From contig NZ_CP116009.1 of NCBI RefSeq assembly GCF_027941915.1, positions 3,844,001 through 3,908,000 of the forward strand: a DNA stretch of 64,000 nt, written 5' to 3'. The number at the start of each line of letters is the position of its first letter. The stretch's first letter is position 1. The position numbers and the translations under genes are program-made. The DNA comes from Ramlibacter tataouinensis. Lineage in GTDB: Bacteria > Pseudomonadota > Gammaproteobacteria > Burkholderiales > Burkholderiaceae_C. The notes under the pieces were generated by a model. That model made no database searches. It worked only from the letters and a program-made list of their open reading frames with translations, and had not been told where the DNA came from. This document shows, in pieces, positions 7,375 to 17,081 of the stretch.

Positions 7375-8325
7375 ATGCTGCACCCGGCCGACCAGATGCT
7401 GCTGCGAATGCTGGTGGAAAAGGGCATTCCGCCCACCCACACCCTGTCGCACCAGCAGGCGCGCGAGTTCTACCTGATGCGCCGCACGGTGACGCAGCCG
7501 GACCCCCCGGACGTCGGGCTGGTGCGCAACCTGGCTGCACCCGGGCCGGCCGGCGACATCGCGTTGCGGCTGTACCGGCCGGCGGGCAGCGATGCCGGGC
7601 AGGCGCTGCCGGTGCTGGTGTACTACCACGGCGGCGGCTGGGTGATCGGCAACCTCGACACGCACGACGTGCTGTGCCGCCAGCTCTGCAACGGCTCCGG
7701 TTGCGCGGTGGTGGCGGTGGACTACCGGCTGGCGCCCGAGCACCCGTTCCCGGCGGCGGTGGACGATGCCATCGCCGCCACCCGCTGGATCCACGCCAAT
7801 GCCGGCAGCCTGGGGCTGGATGGCTCGCGCCTGGCCGTGGGCGGAGACAGCGCCGGCGGCAACCTGGCGGCGGTGGTGTCGCTGACCGAGCGCGACGCCG
7901 GCGCCGGGGGCCTGCCGCTCGCCTGGCAGCTGCTGATCTACCCGGCCACCGACCAGCGCCGCGGCTGGCCCTCGCACACCACCAACGGCGAGGGTTACCT
8001 GCTCACCAAGGACACGATCACCTACTTCCACGACCTGTACGTGGGCCCGGCCGGCCATGACCTGGACTGGCGGCTGTCGCCGCTGCTGCACGAGAACCAC
8101 CGCGGCCTGCCGCCGGCGCTGGTGCTGACCGCCGGCTTCGACCCGTTGCGCGACGAGGGCGTGGCCTATGCGCAGAAGCTCAGCGAGAACGGCAACCGGG
8201 CCGCGCTGGTCAGCTTCGAGCGGCAGATCCACGGCTTCATCACCATGGGCAAGGTGATCGACGAGGCCAACGCGGCGGTGCAGATCTGCGCCGCGCAGCT
8301 GCGCGAGGCGCTGCGGGCGGGGTAA
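7375..8325 (+). CDS. Alpha/beta hydrolase, hormone-sensitive-lipase (HSL) family esterase
   Basis: 316 residues. The oxyanion motif HGGGW (85-89), nucleophile S159 in GGDSAGGN, acid D256 in FDPLRDEG and base H286 in QIHGF form a complete HSL-type catalytic set; YRLAPEHPFPAA is also typical. It should hydrolyse short-chain carboxyl esters in the cytoplasm, as no signal peptide is seen. The start at 7375 is preceded by AGGAGG. It stands alone, divergent from the DUF2306 operon, so the natural substrate cannot be inferred. Confidence 0.92.
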   Translation: MLHPADQMLLRMLVEKGIPPTHTLSHQQAREFYLMRRTVTQPDPPDVGLVRNLAAPGPAGDIALRLYRPAGSDAGQALPVLVYYHGGGWVIGNLDTHDVLCRQLCNGSGCAVVAVDYRLAPEHPFPAAVDDAIAATRWIHANAGSLGLDGSRLAVGGDSAGGNLAAVVSLTERDAGAGGLPLAWQLLIYPATDQRRGWPSHTTNGEGYLLTKDTITYFHDLYVGPAGHDLDWRLSPLLHENHRGLPPALVLTAGFDPLRDEGVAYAQKLSENGNRAALVSFERQIHGFITMGKVIDEANAAVQICAAQLREALRAG

Positions 8326-8422
8326 GGGGCACCGGCGCAAAGATGGGCCGATCGGGCCAGTCCGCGCGTTCCAACGGCTGACCCAACGATAATCCCCCGC
8401 TTTCGTCCGAAAGGGAGCGCGC

Positions 8423-9247
8423 GTGGATGTCGTCCTGCTGGCCAAGGCCGCAGTCATGGGGGTGGTGGAAGGGCTCACCGAGTTCCTGCCCATCTCCAGC
8501 ACCGGCCACCTGATCCTGGCCGGCGCCCTGCTGGGCTTCGATGACGAGAAGGCCAAGGTCTTCGACATCGCGATCCAGACCGGCGCGATCCTGGCGGTGA
8601 TCATCGTCTACTGGCAGAAGATCCGCTCCACCATCGTCGCGCTGCCGACCCAGCGGCAGGCGCAGCGCTTCACCCTCAACGTCGCCATTGGTTTCGCGCC
8701 CGCCGTGCTGTTCGGCCTGCTGCTGGGCAAGGCGATCAAGGCGCACCTGTTCACCCCCGGCGTGGTCGCCACCACCTTCATCCTCGGCGGGCTGGTGATC
8801 CTGTGGGCCGAGCGGCGCCAGCAGTCCAGCGTGCGCATCGAGGACGTGGACCAGATGAGCGCGCTGGATGCCGTCAAGGTCGGCCTGGTCCAGTGCCTGG
8901 CCATGATCCCCGGCACCAGCCGCAGCGGCGCCACCATCATCGGCGGCATGCTGCTCGGGCTGTCGCGCAAGGCGGCCACCGACTTCTCGTTCTACCTGGC
9001 GATCCCGACGCTGATCGGCGCCGGCGTGTACATGCTGTTCAAGGAGCGCGCCCTGCTGTCGCTGCAGGACCTGCCGCTGTTCGGGGTCGGGCTGCTGTTC
9101 TCGTTCCTGAGCGCCTGGGTCTGCGTGCGCTGGCTGCTGCGCTACATCTCCAGCCACAGCTTCACGCCGTTCGCCTGGTACCGCATCGCCTTCGGGCTGC
9201 TGGTGCTGCTGACCTCGTCGATGGGCTGGGTGGAGTGGCACGGCTGA
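8423..9247 (+). CDS. uppP: Undecaprenyl-diphosphatase
   Basis: 274 residues, all-helical membrane protein of the UppP/BacA family. The two signature regions are present: [15 protein letters not shown] (16-30) with Glu, paired Ser and His, and [15 protein letters not shown] in the second half. It recycles undecaprenyl diphosphate to the monophosphate carrier for peptidoglycan and other envelope polymers; loss or gain alters bacitracin tolerance. GTG is the start, with AAGGGAG just upstream. A GATAAT (8388-8393) about 30 bases upstream may be the -10 element, but no good -35 is seen. Confidence 0.95.
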   Translation: MDVVLLAKAAVMGVVEGLTEFLPISSTGHLILAGALLGFDDEKAKVFDIAIQTGAILAVIIVYWQKIRSTIVALPTQRQAQRFTLNVAIGFAPAVLFGLLLGKAIKAHLFTPGVVATTFILGGLVILWAERRQQSSVRIEDVDQMSALDAVKVGLVQCLAMIPGTSRSGATIIGGMLLGLSRKAATDFSFYLAIPTLIGAGVYMLFKERALLSLQDLPLFGVGLLFSFLSAWVCVRWLLRYISSHSFTPFAWYRIAFGLLVLLTSSMGWVEWHG

Positions 9248-9255
9248 GGCGCGCC

Positions 9256-10065
9256 TCAGCTCCCGTGCTCCAGTGAGCGCAGCGCGGCCTCGATGGCGGC
9301 CGCGGTGGGCAGCGGCTTTTCCATCGGGAACAGGTGGCTGCCGTCCAGCATCATCATCCGGCCCTGCGTGATCTTCTCGGTCAGCGCCAGCCCGACCTGC
9401 TTCAACTCCTGCGACTGGCAGCCGCCGATGAAGGCGGCCGGGCAGCGCAGCGGATGCCGCCCCAGCACCTGCGCCAGGTTGTGCGGCAGGGTGTTGTAGA
9501 TCGCGGTCTCGATGGCGCGGTCGAAGCTCAGGACCCGCGCGCCGTCCTCGTCGTGGGTGCACAGGTTGACGTAGTCGTGCAGCACCTGCTCGTCCCACTG
9601 GGCGAACACGCGCTTGTGGCGGAAGTGCTCGAACGCGGCGGCGCGGGTCGGCCAGCGGTTGGTGCGCGCGCGGCTGATTCGGCCCGGCGAGATCGAGCCG
9701 ACCAGCTGCGCCCGCTTGGCGGCGCCGACGGCGGTCGCCTTCCAGCCGCCCAGCAGGGGTGAGTCCAGCAGCAGCACGCCGCGGGCCAGCTGCGGGTGGC
9801 GCGCCGCGCACAGCACGCTCAGGAAGCCGCCCAGCGAGTGGCCGACCAGGAAGGCCGGCTCGCCCGCCTTGTCCACCTCGCGCTGGGCGAAGTCGTGCAG
9901 CTGCTGCACCAGGTGCGGCCAGTTGCTGGTGACCGGGTAGCGCTCGTCGTGGCCGAACTTGTCGACCGCCTTGACGACGAAGCCGCGCGAGCGCAGGTGC
10001 TTGAAGAGGACGCCGTAGGTGGCGGCGGGAAAGCTGTTGGCGTGGGAGAAGACGATCAGGGACAT
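9256..10065 (-). CDS. Alpha/beta hydrolase family protein
   Basis: 269 residues with the alpha/beta-hydrolase fold: FSHANSFPA near the N terminus (oxyanion region), the nucleophile elbow GHSLGGF, and a late GSHLFPMEKP providing the catalytic His; an Asp precedes it in the usual topology. No signal peptide. Substrate unknown; the layout resembles small proteobacterial alpha/beta hydrolases often annotated as lipases or esterases without proof. It converges on uppP with an 8-base gap, and a palindromic repeat (10077-10167) separates it from the Anbu gene. Confidence 0.85.
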   Translation of the reverse strand: MSLIVFSHANSFPAATYGVLFKHLRSRGFVVKAVDKFGHDERYPVTSNWPHLVQQLHDFAQREVDKAGEPAFLVGHSLGGFLSVLCAARHPQLARGVLLLDSPLLGGWKATAVGAAKRAQLVGSISPGRISRARTNRWPTRAAAFEHFRHKRVFAQWDEQVLHDYVNLCTHDEDGARVLSFDRAIETAIYNTLPHNLAQVLGRHPLRCPAAFIGGCQSQELKQVGLALTEKITQGRMMMLDGSHLFPMEKPLPTAAAIEAALRSLEHGS

Positions 10066-10076
10066 TGTTCTTGGGT

Positions 10077-10167
10077 GTCATCCCCGCGAAGCTAGAGGCC
10101 CGGCGCAACGCGCCTGCGGCGCCCGCGCCCGCGTTGCGGTGGATCCTCCGCCTGCGCGGAGGATGAC
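10077..10167. repeat. BIME-like composite palindrome
   Basis: A GTCATCC half at 10077 faces GGATGAC ending at 10167. Inside lie a 9-bp pair (CGCAACGCG and CGCGTTGCG) and a GGATCCTCCGCC..GGAGGATG hairpin. The same architecture recurs at 21014-21104, with single halves at 17096-17122 and 53578-53602. It fills most of the 156-base gap between the hydrolase and the Anbu gene. Confidence 0.7.
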
Positions 10168-10221
10168 GATATCAGGGGATGAATGGCGACGTCCGGGGGT
10201 GGATGGTCAACGCAGCCGCCC

Positions 10222-11031
10222 TCACCCCGCCGTCACCTTGTCCAGCGGCCGCTGCCGGGGCTGGGTCACCTTCAGCGGCGTGCCGCTTTGCGATTCGTCC
10301 CACACCGGGTCGGGCAGCGCATCGAAGATCTCGCGCAGCTTCTCGCCCCAGCTCGCATGCAGCATGCGGAAGTAGGGGTTGGTCATGTCGATGTGGACCA
10401 GCTTGTCGCTCTGGAAGCTGTCGACCTCGTACACCACCAGGTCCAGCGGCGGGCCCACCGACAGGTTGGATTTCATGGTCGAGTCCATCGACACCAGCGC
10501 GCACTTGGCGGCCTCGGCCAGCGGCATGCCGGGGCGCACCACGCGGTCGAGCACCGGCTTGCCGTACTTGGCCTCGCCGACCTGGAAGTAGGGCGTCTCG
10601 CAGGTGGCCTCGATGAAGTTGCCGGCCGAATAGACCTGGAACAGCCGCATGCCTTCGCCGCGGATCTGGCCGCCGAAGATCATCGCGGCGTTGAATTCCA
10701 CGCCGGCGGCCTTGAGCGCCTCGGCGTCGCGCTCGTGCACGCGGCGCACCGCCTGGCCCAGCACGCGGGCGGCGTCGAACATGGTGCGCGCGTTCCAGAT
10801 GGTGACCGGCTCGCCGCCTTCGTCGCGGATCTGCTCGACCGGCAGCAGCTCGCGCACCGACTGCGAGATCGACAGGTTGCCGGCGCTTTGCAGCACCATG
10901 AAGCGGTCGCCCGCCCGCTCATAGACCGTCATCTTGCGGAAGGTGCTGATGTGGTCGACGCCCGCGTTGGTGCGCGAGTCCGACAGGAATACCAGCCCGG
11001 CGTCAAGCTTGATGGCGACGCAGTACGTCAT
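10222..11031 (-). CDS. Anbu-type proteasome-like N-terminal-nucleophile peptidase
   Basis: 269 residues. After Met removal the N terminus is Thr ([19 protein letters not shown]), giving the catalytic Thr expected for this family with no propeptide; [14 protein letters not shown] supplies the conserved Lys region. The length and the GGQIRGEG and [12 protein letters not shown] segments fit Anbu, the ancestral beta-subunit of proteasome relatives, which forms helical or ring oligomers. The usual partners (ATP-grasp, alpha-E, transglutaminase-like genes) are not nearby. Instead its ATG overlaps the mutS stop by four bases, so it is translated from the mutS message. Physiological substrate unknown. 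Confidence 0.88.
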   Translation of the reverse strand: MTYCVAIKLDAGLVFLSDSRTNAGVDHISTFRKMTVYERAGDRFMVLQSAGNLSISQSVRELLPVEQIRDEGGEPVTIWNARTMFDAARVLGQAVRRVHERDAEALKAAGVEFNAAMIFGGQIRGEGMRLFQVYSAGNFIEATCETPYFQVGEAKYGKPVLDRVVRPGMPLAEAAKCALVSMDSTMKSNLSVGPPLDLVVYEVDSFQSDKLVHIDMTNPYFRMLHASWGEKLREIFDALPDPVWDESQSGTPLKVTQPRQRPLDKVTAG

Positions 11032-13646
11032 GGCGCCTCCAGTTTCTTCTTGAGCGCGTACAGCGCATCGAGCGCCTCGCGTGGGCTCATGGTATCGGGA
11101 TCGAGCTGCGACAGGGCGGCTTCGACCGGGCTGGGCCCTGGCTCGACCGCCTGCGGCGGCGGCGCGAACAGGTCGACCTGCTCGCGCGAGCGCTCCTGCT
11201 GGCTCTCCAGCGCGGCCAGGGCGTGCCGCGCATGGTTGACCACCGCCGCCGGCATGCCCGCCAGCCGCGCCACCTGGATGCCGTAGCTGCGGCTGGCCGG
11301 CCCCGGCTGGATCTCGTGCAGGAACACGATGTCGCTGCCGCTCTCGGTCGCGCTGACGTGCACGTTGACCGCGGCGTGGTGCCGGGCCGGGAACTCGGTC
11401 AGCTCGAAGTAGTGGGTGGCGAACAGCGTGTAGGCCTGGGTCCTGTCGTGCAGGTGGGCGGCGATGCCCGAGGCCAGCGCCAGCCCGTCGAAGGTGGAGG
11501 TGCCGCGCCCGATCTCGTCCATCAGCACCAGGCTCTGCGGCGTGGCGGCATGCAGGATCTGCGCCGCTTCGGTCATCTCCAGCATGAAGGTGGACTGGGC
11601 GTTGGCCAGGTCGTCGGCCGCGCCGATACGGGTGTGAATCGCGTCCATCGGGCCCAGCCGGCAGGCGGCCGCCGGCACGTACGAGCCCATTGCCGCCAGC
11701 AGGCAGACCAGCGCCACCTGCCGCATGTAGGTGCTCTTGCCGCCCATGTTGGGGCCGGTGATGACCTGCATGCGCTGCCGCGGACCCAGCCGCGTGTCGT
11801 TGGCGATGAAGGCGCCGCCGCTGGTCTCGGCCAGCCGCGCTTCCACCACCGGGTGGCGCCCTTGCGTGATCTCGATGCCCGGTTCCTTCATGAACTGCGG
11901 GCGGCACCAGTTCAGCGTCAGCGAGCGCTCGGCCAGCGCGCACAGCGCGTCCAGCGAGGCGAGGGCGCGCGCCAGGCGGGTGAGCGCCGGCACGTGCGGC
12001 TGCAGCTCGTCCAGCAGCTGCTCGTACAGCCACTTCTCGCGCGCCAGGGCGCGCTCCTGCGCCGACAGCGCCTTGTCCTCGAAGGCCTTGAGCTCGGGCG
12101 TGATGAAGCGCTCGGCGTTCTTCAGGGTCTGGCGGCGGCGGTAGTCGGCCGGCACCTTGTCCAGCTGGCCCTGGGTGACCTCGATGTAGAAGCCGTGCAC
12201 CCGGTTGAACTGCACCTTGAGGTTGGCGATGCCGGTGCGCTCGCGCTCGCGCTGCTCCAGTTGCACGAGGAAGCCGTCCGCGTTCTCCTGGATGGCGCGC
12301 AGCTCGTCCAGCTCGGCGTCGTGGCCGGGCGCGATCACGCCGCCGTCGCGCACCAGCGCGGCCGGCTCGTCCAGCAGGGTGTGCGCCAGTCGCTCGGCGC
12401 AGCCAGGCGGCGGGACCAGCTCGGCGCGCAGGCGCTCCAGCAGTTCGGTGCCGCCCTCGAGGGCGCGCGCGAGCTGCGCCGCCTTGTCCAGCGACAGCCG
12501 CAGGCCGACCAGCTCGCGCGGGCGCACCTGGCGCAGGGCGGTGCGGGCGGTGATGCGCTCGACGTCGCTCGTGCCCTTGAGCTCGGCGCGCAGCCGTTGC
12601 CAGGCGCCGCCGCGCAGCGCCTCGATGGCGTCCAGCCGCTGCTGCGCCTGGCTGCGTTCGCGCCGCGGCTCCAGCAGCCAGCACTTGAGCAGGCGGCTGC
12701 CCATGCCAGTCATGCAGGTGTCCAGCAGCGAGAACAGGGTCGGCGAGTCCTCGCCGCGCAGGGTCTGCACCAGCTCCAGGTTGCGGCGGGTGGCGATCGG
12801 CAGGTCGATCAGCTCGTCGTCGCGCTGCACCTGCAGGCTTTGCACGTGCGACAGCGCCCGGCCCTGGGTGTGCTCGGCGTAGGCCAGCAGGGCCGACGCC
12901 GCGGCATGGGCGTGCACCAGCTCGTCGGCACCCCAGGCGGTGAGCGTGGCGGCATTCAGCTGCTCCAGTAGCTTGCGCAAGCCCAGGCCGGGGTCGAACT
13001 GGAAGCCGGGGCGCTCGGTCAGCGAGACGCTGCTCGAAAAGCGCAGCGCCTGCAGCCGCTGGGTGAAAGCCGGGGTGACGTCGGTGCTGTGCAGCAGCTC
13101 GCTGGGTGCGATGCGGGCGATCCAGGCTTCCAGCTCGTCGCCGGCGCACTCGGCCAGTTGCAGCGCGCCCTGCGTGACGCTCAGCCAGGCCAGGCCGCAG
13201 CGGTGGCGCGAGCCCTGGTGCACGGCCAGCAGCACGGCCTCGGACTTGTCGGCCAGCAGCTCGGTGTCGGTCAGGGTGCCGGGCGTGACCACCCGCACCA
13301 CCTTGCGCTCGACCGGCCCCTTGGAGGCGCCGACGTCGCCGACCTGCTCGCAGATCGCGACCGACTCGCCCAGGCGGATCAGGCGCGCCAGGTAGCTCTC
13401 GACCGAGTGGAAGGGCACGCCGGCCATCAGCACCGGCTGGCCGGCGGAGTTGCCGCGGCGGGTGAGCGTGATGTCCAGCAGCCGGGCGGCCTTTTCCGCG
13501 TCGGCGTAGAACAGTTCGTAGAAATCCCCCATCCGGTAGAACACCAGCGTGCTCGGGTGCTCGGCCTTGATGGCGAGGTACTGCGCCATCATGGGGGTGT
13601 GGGCGGGCGCGGGTGCGCTGGCGACGGCGTCGCGGGGCTCGTCCAT
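11028..13646 (-). CDS. mutS: DNA mismatch repair protein MutS
   Basis: 872 residues, close to the normal 850-880. The mismatch-reading motif [10 protein letters not shown] is near the N terminus (with [10 protein letters not shown] before it), followed by connector, lever and clamp regions. The ATPase has Walker [14 protein letters not shown] (around residue 630) and [12 protein letters not shown] (around 709), then [10 protein letters not shown]. It recognises base mismatches and recruits MutL. The start at MDEPRD was chosen because it just precedes the conserved region; MMAQYL is an alternative. A GATAAT on the minus strand (13696-13701) is a candidate -10. The 3' end overlaps the Anbu gene. 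Confidence 0.97.
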   Translation of the reverse strand: MDEPRDAVASAPAPAHTPMMAQYLAIKAEHPSTLVFYRMGDFYELFYADAEKAARLLDITLTRRGNSAGQPVLMAGVPFHSVESYLARLIRLGESVAICEQVGDVGASKGPVERKVVRVVTPGTLTDTELLADKSEAVLLAVHQGSRHRCGLAWLSVTQGALQLAECAGDELEAWIARIAPSELLHSTDVTPAFTQRLQALRFSSSVSLTERPGFQFDPGLGLRKLLEQLNAATLTAWGADELVHAHAAASALLAYAEHTQGRALSHVQSLQVQRDDELIDLPIATRRNLELVQTLRGEDSPTLFSLLDTCMTGMGSRLLKCWLLEPRRERSQAQQRLDAIEALRGGAWQRLRAELKGTSDVERITARTALRQVRPRELVGLRLSLDKAAQLARALEGGTELLERLRAELVPPPGCAERLAHTLLDEPAALVRDGGVIAPGHDAELDELRAIQENADGFLVQLEQRERERTGIANLKVQFNRVHGFYIEVTQGQLDKVPADYRRRQTLKNAERFITPELKAFEDKALSAQERALAREKWLYEQLLDELQPHVPALTRLARALASLDALCALAERSLTLNWCRPQFMKEPGIEITQGRHPVVEARLAETSGGAFIANDTRLGPRQRMQVITGPNMGGKSTYMRQVALVCLLAAMGSYVPAAACRLGPMDAIHTRIGAADDLANAQSTFMLEMTEAAQILHAATPQSLVLMDEIGRGTSTFDGLALASGIAAHLHDRTQAYTLFATHYFELTEFPARHHAAVNVHVSATESGSDIVFLHEIQPGPASRSYGIQVARLAGMPAAVVNHARHALAALESQQERSREQVDLFAPPPQAVEPGPSPVEAALSQLDPDTMSPREALDALYALKKKLEAP

Positions 13647-13817
13647 GGAATCTCGTGCAGGGCTGCGGCCGGGAGGGCTGGCACAGCGGTCGGTCATTAT
13701 CGTTGCCCGCGCCGTGGCGGCTGCCCACAGCGGGCGTCGCGGGCGTCCTACAGGCCGTCCCGGCCCGGCTTGCCACCATGCGTAGCTGCGGACGAGACGA
13801 CGCAGGGAGGCGTGGCG

Positions 13818-14123
13818 ATGTCGGGCAAGGTCGGATTCGTGGTGGTGCCGGCGCACCAGCTCGGGTATCTCAAGGTGGTCTGCAACGCCGCCAGCCGGGC
13901 GGCCGCGAAGGCGCAGGACGCGGCCTCGGCCGCGCGCGCCGAACTGGCCGACGCGGTGGCCGGCGGGCTCAAGCCGTCCCAGCTGCAGCATGTCTGGCGC
14001 CTGCACCGCGAGGCCATCCAGAAGCTGAACATCGTGCTGTTCTTCGGCCAGCTGTACGTGTCCGCCTTCCGCAAGCAGCCGCCGCGCGGGCCGGCGCTGG
14101 CGTGGAACGGGCGGCCGGAGTAG
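13818..14123 (+). CDS. Hypothetical small protein
   Basis: 101 residues starting [20 protein letters not shown], with an Ala-rich probable helix (~25-50) and a second amphipathic region ([22 protein letters not shown]). Support for a real gene: a GGGAGG ribosome site 7 bases before the ATG, a stop exactly before the neighbouring convergent gene, and a sensible mix of residues. No family recognised, no signal peptide. It is divergent from mutS and convergent with the mechanosensitive channel gene. The 171 bases between it and mutS hold only the candidate mutS -10. Confidence 0.6.
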   Translation: MSGKVGFVVVPAHQLGYLKVVCNAASRAAAKAQDAASAARAELADAVAGGLKPSQLQHVWRLHREAIQKLNIVLFFGQLYVSAFRKQPPRGPALAWNGRPE

Positions 14124-15200
14124 TCAGGCCAGCGTCGCCTGCGCTTGCTCGACCTTGTGCAGTTCCCGCACCGTCGGCAGGCAGTGCGGGTACTCGCGCG
14201 CCATGAAGCCGAACAGGGCTTCGCGCACCAGGCAGCCGAGCTCGAAGGCCGGGCCCGAGGCGCGCGCCGACACCAGCGCGCGGATCTTCATCGCCCGCTC
14301 GGTGGCATCGACGATCACCAGGGTGCAGGTGCGGCCGTCCCATTGGGGCGCGGCCTCGACCACCCGCTGCAGCTCGGCGCGCAGCGGCTCCAGCGGCGTG
14401 GCGAAATCCACGAACAGGTAGACCGCCTGGTGGATCTGCGCGCTGGTGCGCGTCCAGTTCTGGAACGGGTTCTCGATGAACCACTGCAGCGGGATGACCA
14501 GGCGGCGCTCGTCCCAGATGCGCAGCACCACGTAGGTGCCGGTGATCTCCTCGACCCGGCCCCACTCGCCCTGCACGATCAGCACGTCATCCAGCCGGAT
14601 CGGCTGCGCCAGCGCCAGCTGCAGGCCGGCGATCAGGTTGCTGAACACCGGCCGCGCCGCGATGCCGCCGATGATGCCCAGCACGCCGGCCGAGGCCAGC
14701 AGGCTGGCGCCGACCTGGCGCGCGCCGGGGAAGGTCATCAGCGCCATCGAGGCGCCGGCGATCAGTACCAGCACCATGGCGCTGCGCGAGAGCACGCGCG
14801 CCTGCGTGTGGATGCGGCGCGCATGCATGTTGTCCTCGACGTCGACCCGGTGCTGGTCGATCACGCCTTGTGCCAGCCCGCGGATGGCGGCCATGGCCAG
14901 CCAGGTGAGCGCCGCGATCAGCAGCACGCCGTTGACGTGGCGCACGCTCTCGATCAGGTGCAGGGTGTTGGGCGCGAGCTGCCAGACCGGCTGCAGCGCC
15001 AGCAGCGGGAACGCCGCGCCGGCGGCACTCTCGCAATGCACCAGCACCGAATGGACGATGGGCGCGCCCCGGGTGGCGCGGCGCAGCAGCCGGGTCAGCA
15101 CGTGATGGGCCACCAGCGCGACCACCACGGCGGCCAGCGCCAGCAGCGCGGTCGCGACCCAGTGGTCGCGCCAGAGCGCGTCGATCAGGTCGCCCCCCAT
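14124..15200 (-). CDS. MscS-family mechanosensitive ion channel
   Basis: 358 residues. Four or so membrane helices precede the pore-lining segment (ASLLASAGVLGIIGGIAARPVFSNLIAG), then the MscS beta domain with QPIRLDDVLIV, GRVEEITGTYVVLRIWDERRLVIP and NWTR. It is a short member: the first helices probably replace the larger N-terminal regions of MscK-like channels. Such channels open on membrane tension to release solutes during osmotic downshock. Its ATG lies one base after the suhB stop, so both are in one minus-strand unit. Confidence 0.93.
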   Translation of the reverse strand: MGGDLIDALWRDHWVATALLALAAVVVALVAHHVLTRLLRRATRGAPIVHSVLVHCESAAGAAFPLLALQPVWQLAPNTLHLIESVRHVNGVLLIAALTWLAMAAIRGLAQGVIDQHRVDVEDNMHARRIHTQARVLSRSAMVLVLIAGASMALMTFPGARQVGASLLASAGVLGIIGGIAARPVFSNLIAGLQLALAQPIRLDDVLIVQGEWGRVEEITGTYVVLRIWDERRLVIPLQWFIENPFQNWTRTSAQIHQAVYLFVDFATPLEPLRAELQRVVEAAPQWDGRTCTLVIVDATERAMKIRALVSARASGPAFELGCLVREALFGFMAREYPHCLPTVRELHKVEQAQATLA

Positions 15201-15201
15201 G

Positions 15202-16140
15202 TCACTCGGGACGATCGGCGGGAGCGTCGGGGGCCTCGCGGGCCTCGGGGGCGTCGTCCAGGTAAGCGGTGGGCGTGGTCAGCGGCGGCACCGGTTCCGC
15301 CGCCTGCCGCACGCGGGCCTTCTCGCCGGCGCTGGCGAACTTGCTGTACTTGCCCAGCAGGCCGACCAACTGGCCGTAGATGCGCGGGTTGCCGGCCAGG
15401 CATTCGCGCTGCTCCAGGAAGTCGGCCTCGCCGGTGAAGTTGCCGATCAGGCCGCCGGCCTCGGTCACCAGCAGCGATCCGGCCGCCACGTCCCAGGGCG
15501 ACAGGCCGGTCTCGAAGAAGCCGTCGGTGAAGCCGGCCGCGACATAGGCCAGGTCCAGCGCCGCGGCGCCGGGGCGGCGCAGGCCGGCGGTGCGCTGCAT
15601 CACCTCGGCCATCATGCGCAGGTAGAGGTTGAAGTTGTCGCCGGGGCGGAACGGGAAGCCGGTGGCGATCAGGCAGCGCGTCAGCTCGGTGCGCTTGGAC
15701 ACGCGGATGCGGCGCTCATTGAGGTAGGCGCCGCGGCCGCGGGTGGCGGTGAACAGGTCGTTGCGGGTGGGGTCGTAGACCACGGCCTGCTCGATGCGGT
15801 CCTTCACGCGCAGCGCGATGCTGACGCAGTAGACCGGGAAGCCGTGGATGAAGTTGGTGGTGCCGTCCAGCGGATCGATGATCCAGGTGAAGTCGGAGCC
15901 CTGCCGCCCGTGCTGCTGGCCCGATTCCTCGGCCCAGATGGCGTGGTCGGGGTAGGCGGTCAGCAGCGTCTCGATGATGGCGTTCTCGCTGGCGTGGTCG
16001 ACCTCGGTGACGAAGTCGTTGATCTGCTTTTGCGAGATGCGCACCGCTTCCACGTCGAGCGCGGCCCGGTTGATGATGGCGCCGGCGGCGCGTGCGGCCT
16101 TGATGGCCACGTTGAGCATGGGGTGCAGGTTGGACGACAT
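15202..16140 (-). CDS. suhB: Inositol monophosphatase family protein (SuhB)
   Basis: 312 residues. Metal-binding motifs are complete: WAEESG, then [19 protein letters not shown] and late [17 protein letters not shown]. The protein dephosphorylates inositol-1-phosphate in vitro, and in proteobacteria SuhB also joins the ribosomal RNA antitermination complex. It extends about 45 residues beyond the usual ~267 with a Pro/Ala/Asp tail that shows no domain. Start at 16140 is the first Met before [19 protein letters not shown]. Divergent from trmJ across about 100 bases. Confidence 0.92.
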   Translation of the reverse strand: MSSNLHPMLNVAIKAARAAGAIINRAALDVEAVRISQKQINDFVTEVDHASENAIIETLLTAYPDHAIWAEESGQQHGRQGSDFTWIIDPLDGTTNFIHGFPVYCVSIALRVKDRIEQAVVYDPTRNDLFTATRGRGAYLNERRIRVSKRTELTRCLIATGFPFRPGDNFNLYLRMMAEVMQRTAGLRRPGAAALDLAYVAAGFTDGFFETGLSPWDVAAGSLLVTEAGGLIGNFTGEADFLEQRECLAGNPRIYGQLVGLLGKYSKFASAGEKARVRQAAEPVPPLTTPTAYLDDAPEAREAPDAPADRPE

Positions 16141-16241
16141 GGGTTGTGCGGACACGGGCGCGGCACGGGGTGCGCGCGCCGTTGTTCGAAGAGCAGCACC
16201 TGGCGGTGCGGGGATCGGCCCGACGATGCGGGGCGGCGACA

Positions 16242-16982
16242 ATGGCGGCGATTTTACCGGCCCCTGCCTTGAAGACCCGCTTCGTCCTGATCCAGACCAG
16301 CCATGCCGGCAACGTCGGCGCCGTGGCGCGGGCGATGAAGGTGATGGGTTTCGACGACCTGGTGCTGGTGGCGCCGCGCTGGCCCGACGTGCTGCAGCGG
16401 CAGGAGGCGATCGACCGCGCCAGCGGCGCCACAGACGTGCTGCAGCGGGCCCGGGTGGTCGAGACGCTCGACGAGGCGCTGGAGGGCATGGACACCCTCT
16501 GCGCCACCGCCATGACCCCGCGCGACTTCGGCCCGCCGACCGCGACCCCGCGCGAGCACCTGCCGGCGCTGGCGACACGATCGCAGGGCGTGGCCTTCCT
16601 GTTCGGCTCCGAGCGCTACGGCATGCGCAACGAGGACGTCTACCGCTGCCACGTGGCGCTGACGATTCCCACCGCGCCCGACTACGGGTCGCTGAACCTG
16701 GCGGCGGCGGCGCAGTTGATCGCCTATGAGTGGCGGCTGGCGCTGGGCGGCTACGCCGTGACGGCCTCGGCGCCCGAGGCGGTGCCGGCCGACGCGCAGG
16801 CGCTGGCGGGGATGCTGGACCACTGGCAGCAGGCGCTGGTGGACATCGGCTTTCTCGATCCGCAGGCGCCGAAGAAGCTGATGCCGCGGCTCAATCAGTT
16901 GTTCAACCGGGCCCGGCCGACGGCCGAGGAGATCCACATCCTGCGCGGGATCGCGCGGGCGATGGCGCGGGGGCGCAAGTGA
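16242..16982 (+). CDS. trmJ: tRNA (cytidine/uridine-2'-O-)-methyltransferase TrmJ
   Basis: 246 residues of the SPOUT superfamily. The three SpoU motifs are visible: [34 protein letters not shown] and [22 protein letters not shown], with a C-terminal extension typical of TrmJ (residues ~170-246). It methylates the ribose at position 32 of certain tRNAs using S-adenosylmethionine. Start at 16242 ([14 protein letters not shown]) was chosen because upstream residues in the open frame are non-conserved. A 7-bp hairpin (17026-17046) lies after the stop, between it and the convergent amidase gene. Confidence 0.92.
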   Translation: MAAILPAPALKTRFVLIQTSHAGNVGAVARAMKVMGFDDLVLVAPRWPDVLQRQEAIDRASGATDVLQRARVVETLDEALEGMDTLCATAMTPRDFGPPTATPREHLPALATRSQGVAFLFGSERYGMRNEDVYRCHVALTIPTAPDYGSLNLAAAAQLIAYEWRLALGGYAVTASAPEAVPADAQALAGMLDHWQQALVDIGFLDPQAPKKLMPRLNQLFNRARPTAEEIHILRGIARAMARGRK

Positions 16983-17081
16983 GGGCACGGGGAGCGGAGG
17001 GCATGGCGTCCTCCGCCAAGGTGTCATGGCGGGCCTGAGCCGCCATCCACCTCCCGCGCGCTGATCAACAGCTGGGCCTGT

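Noticed and set aside
17026..17046. Intrinsic terminator between trmJ and the amidase gene
   Set aside because: A 7-bp hairpin is present, but no T run follows on either strand, so it is noted only in the trmJ entry.
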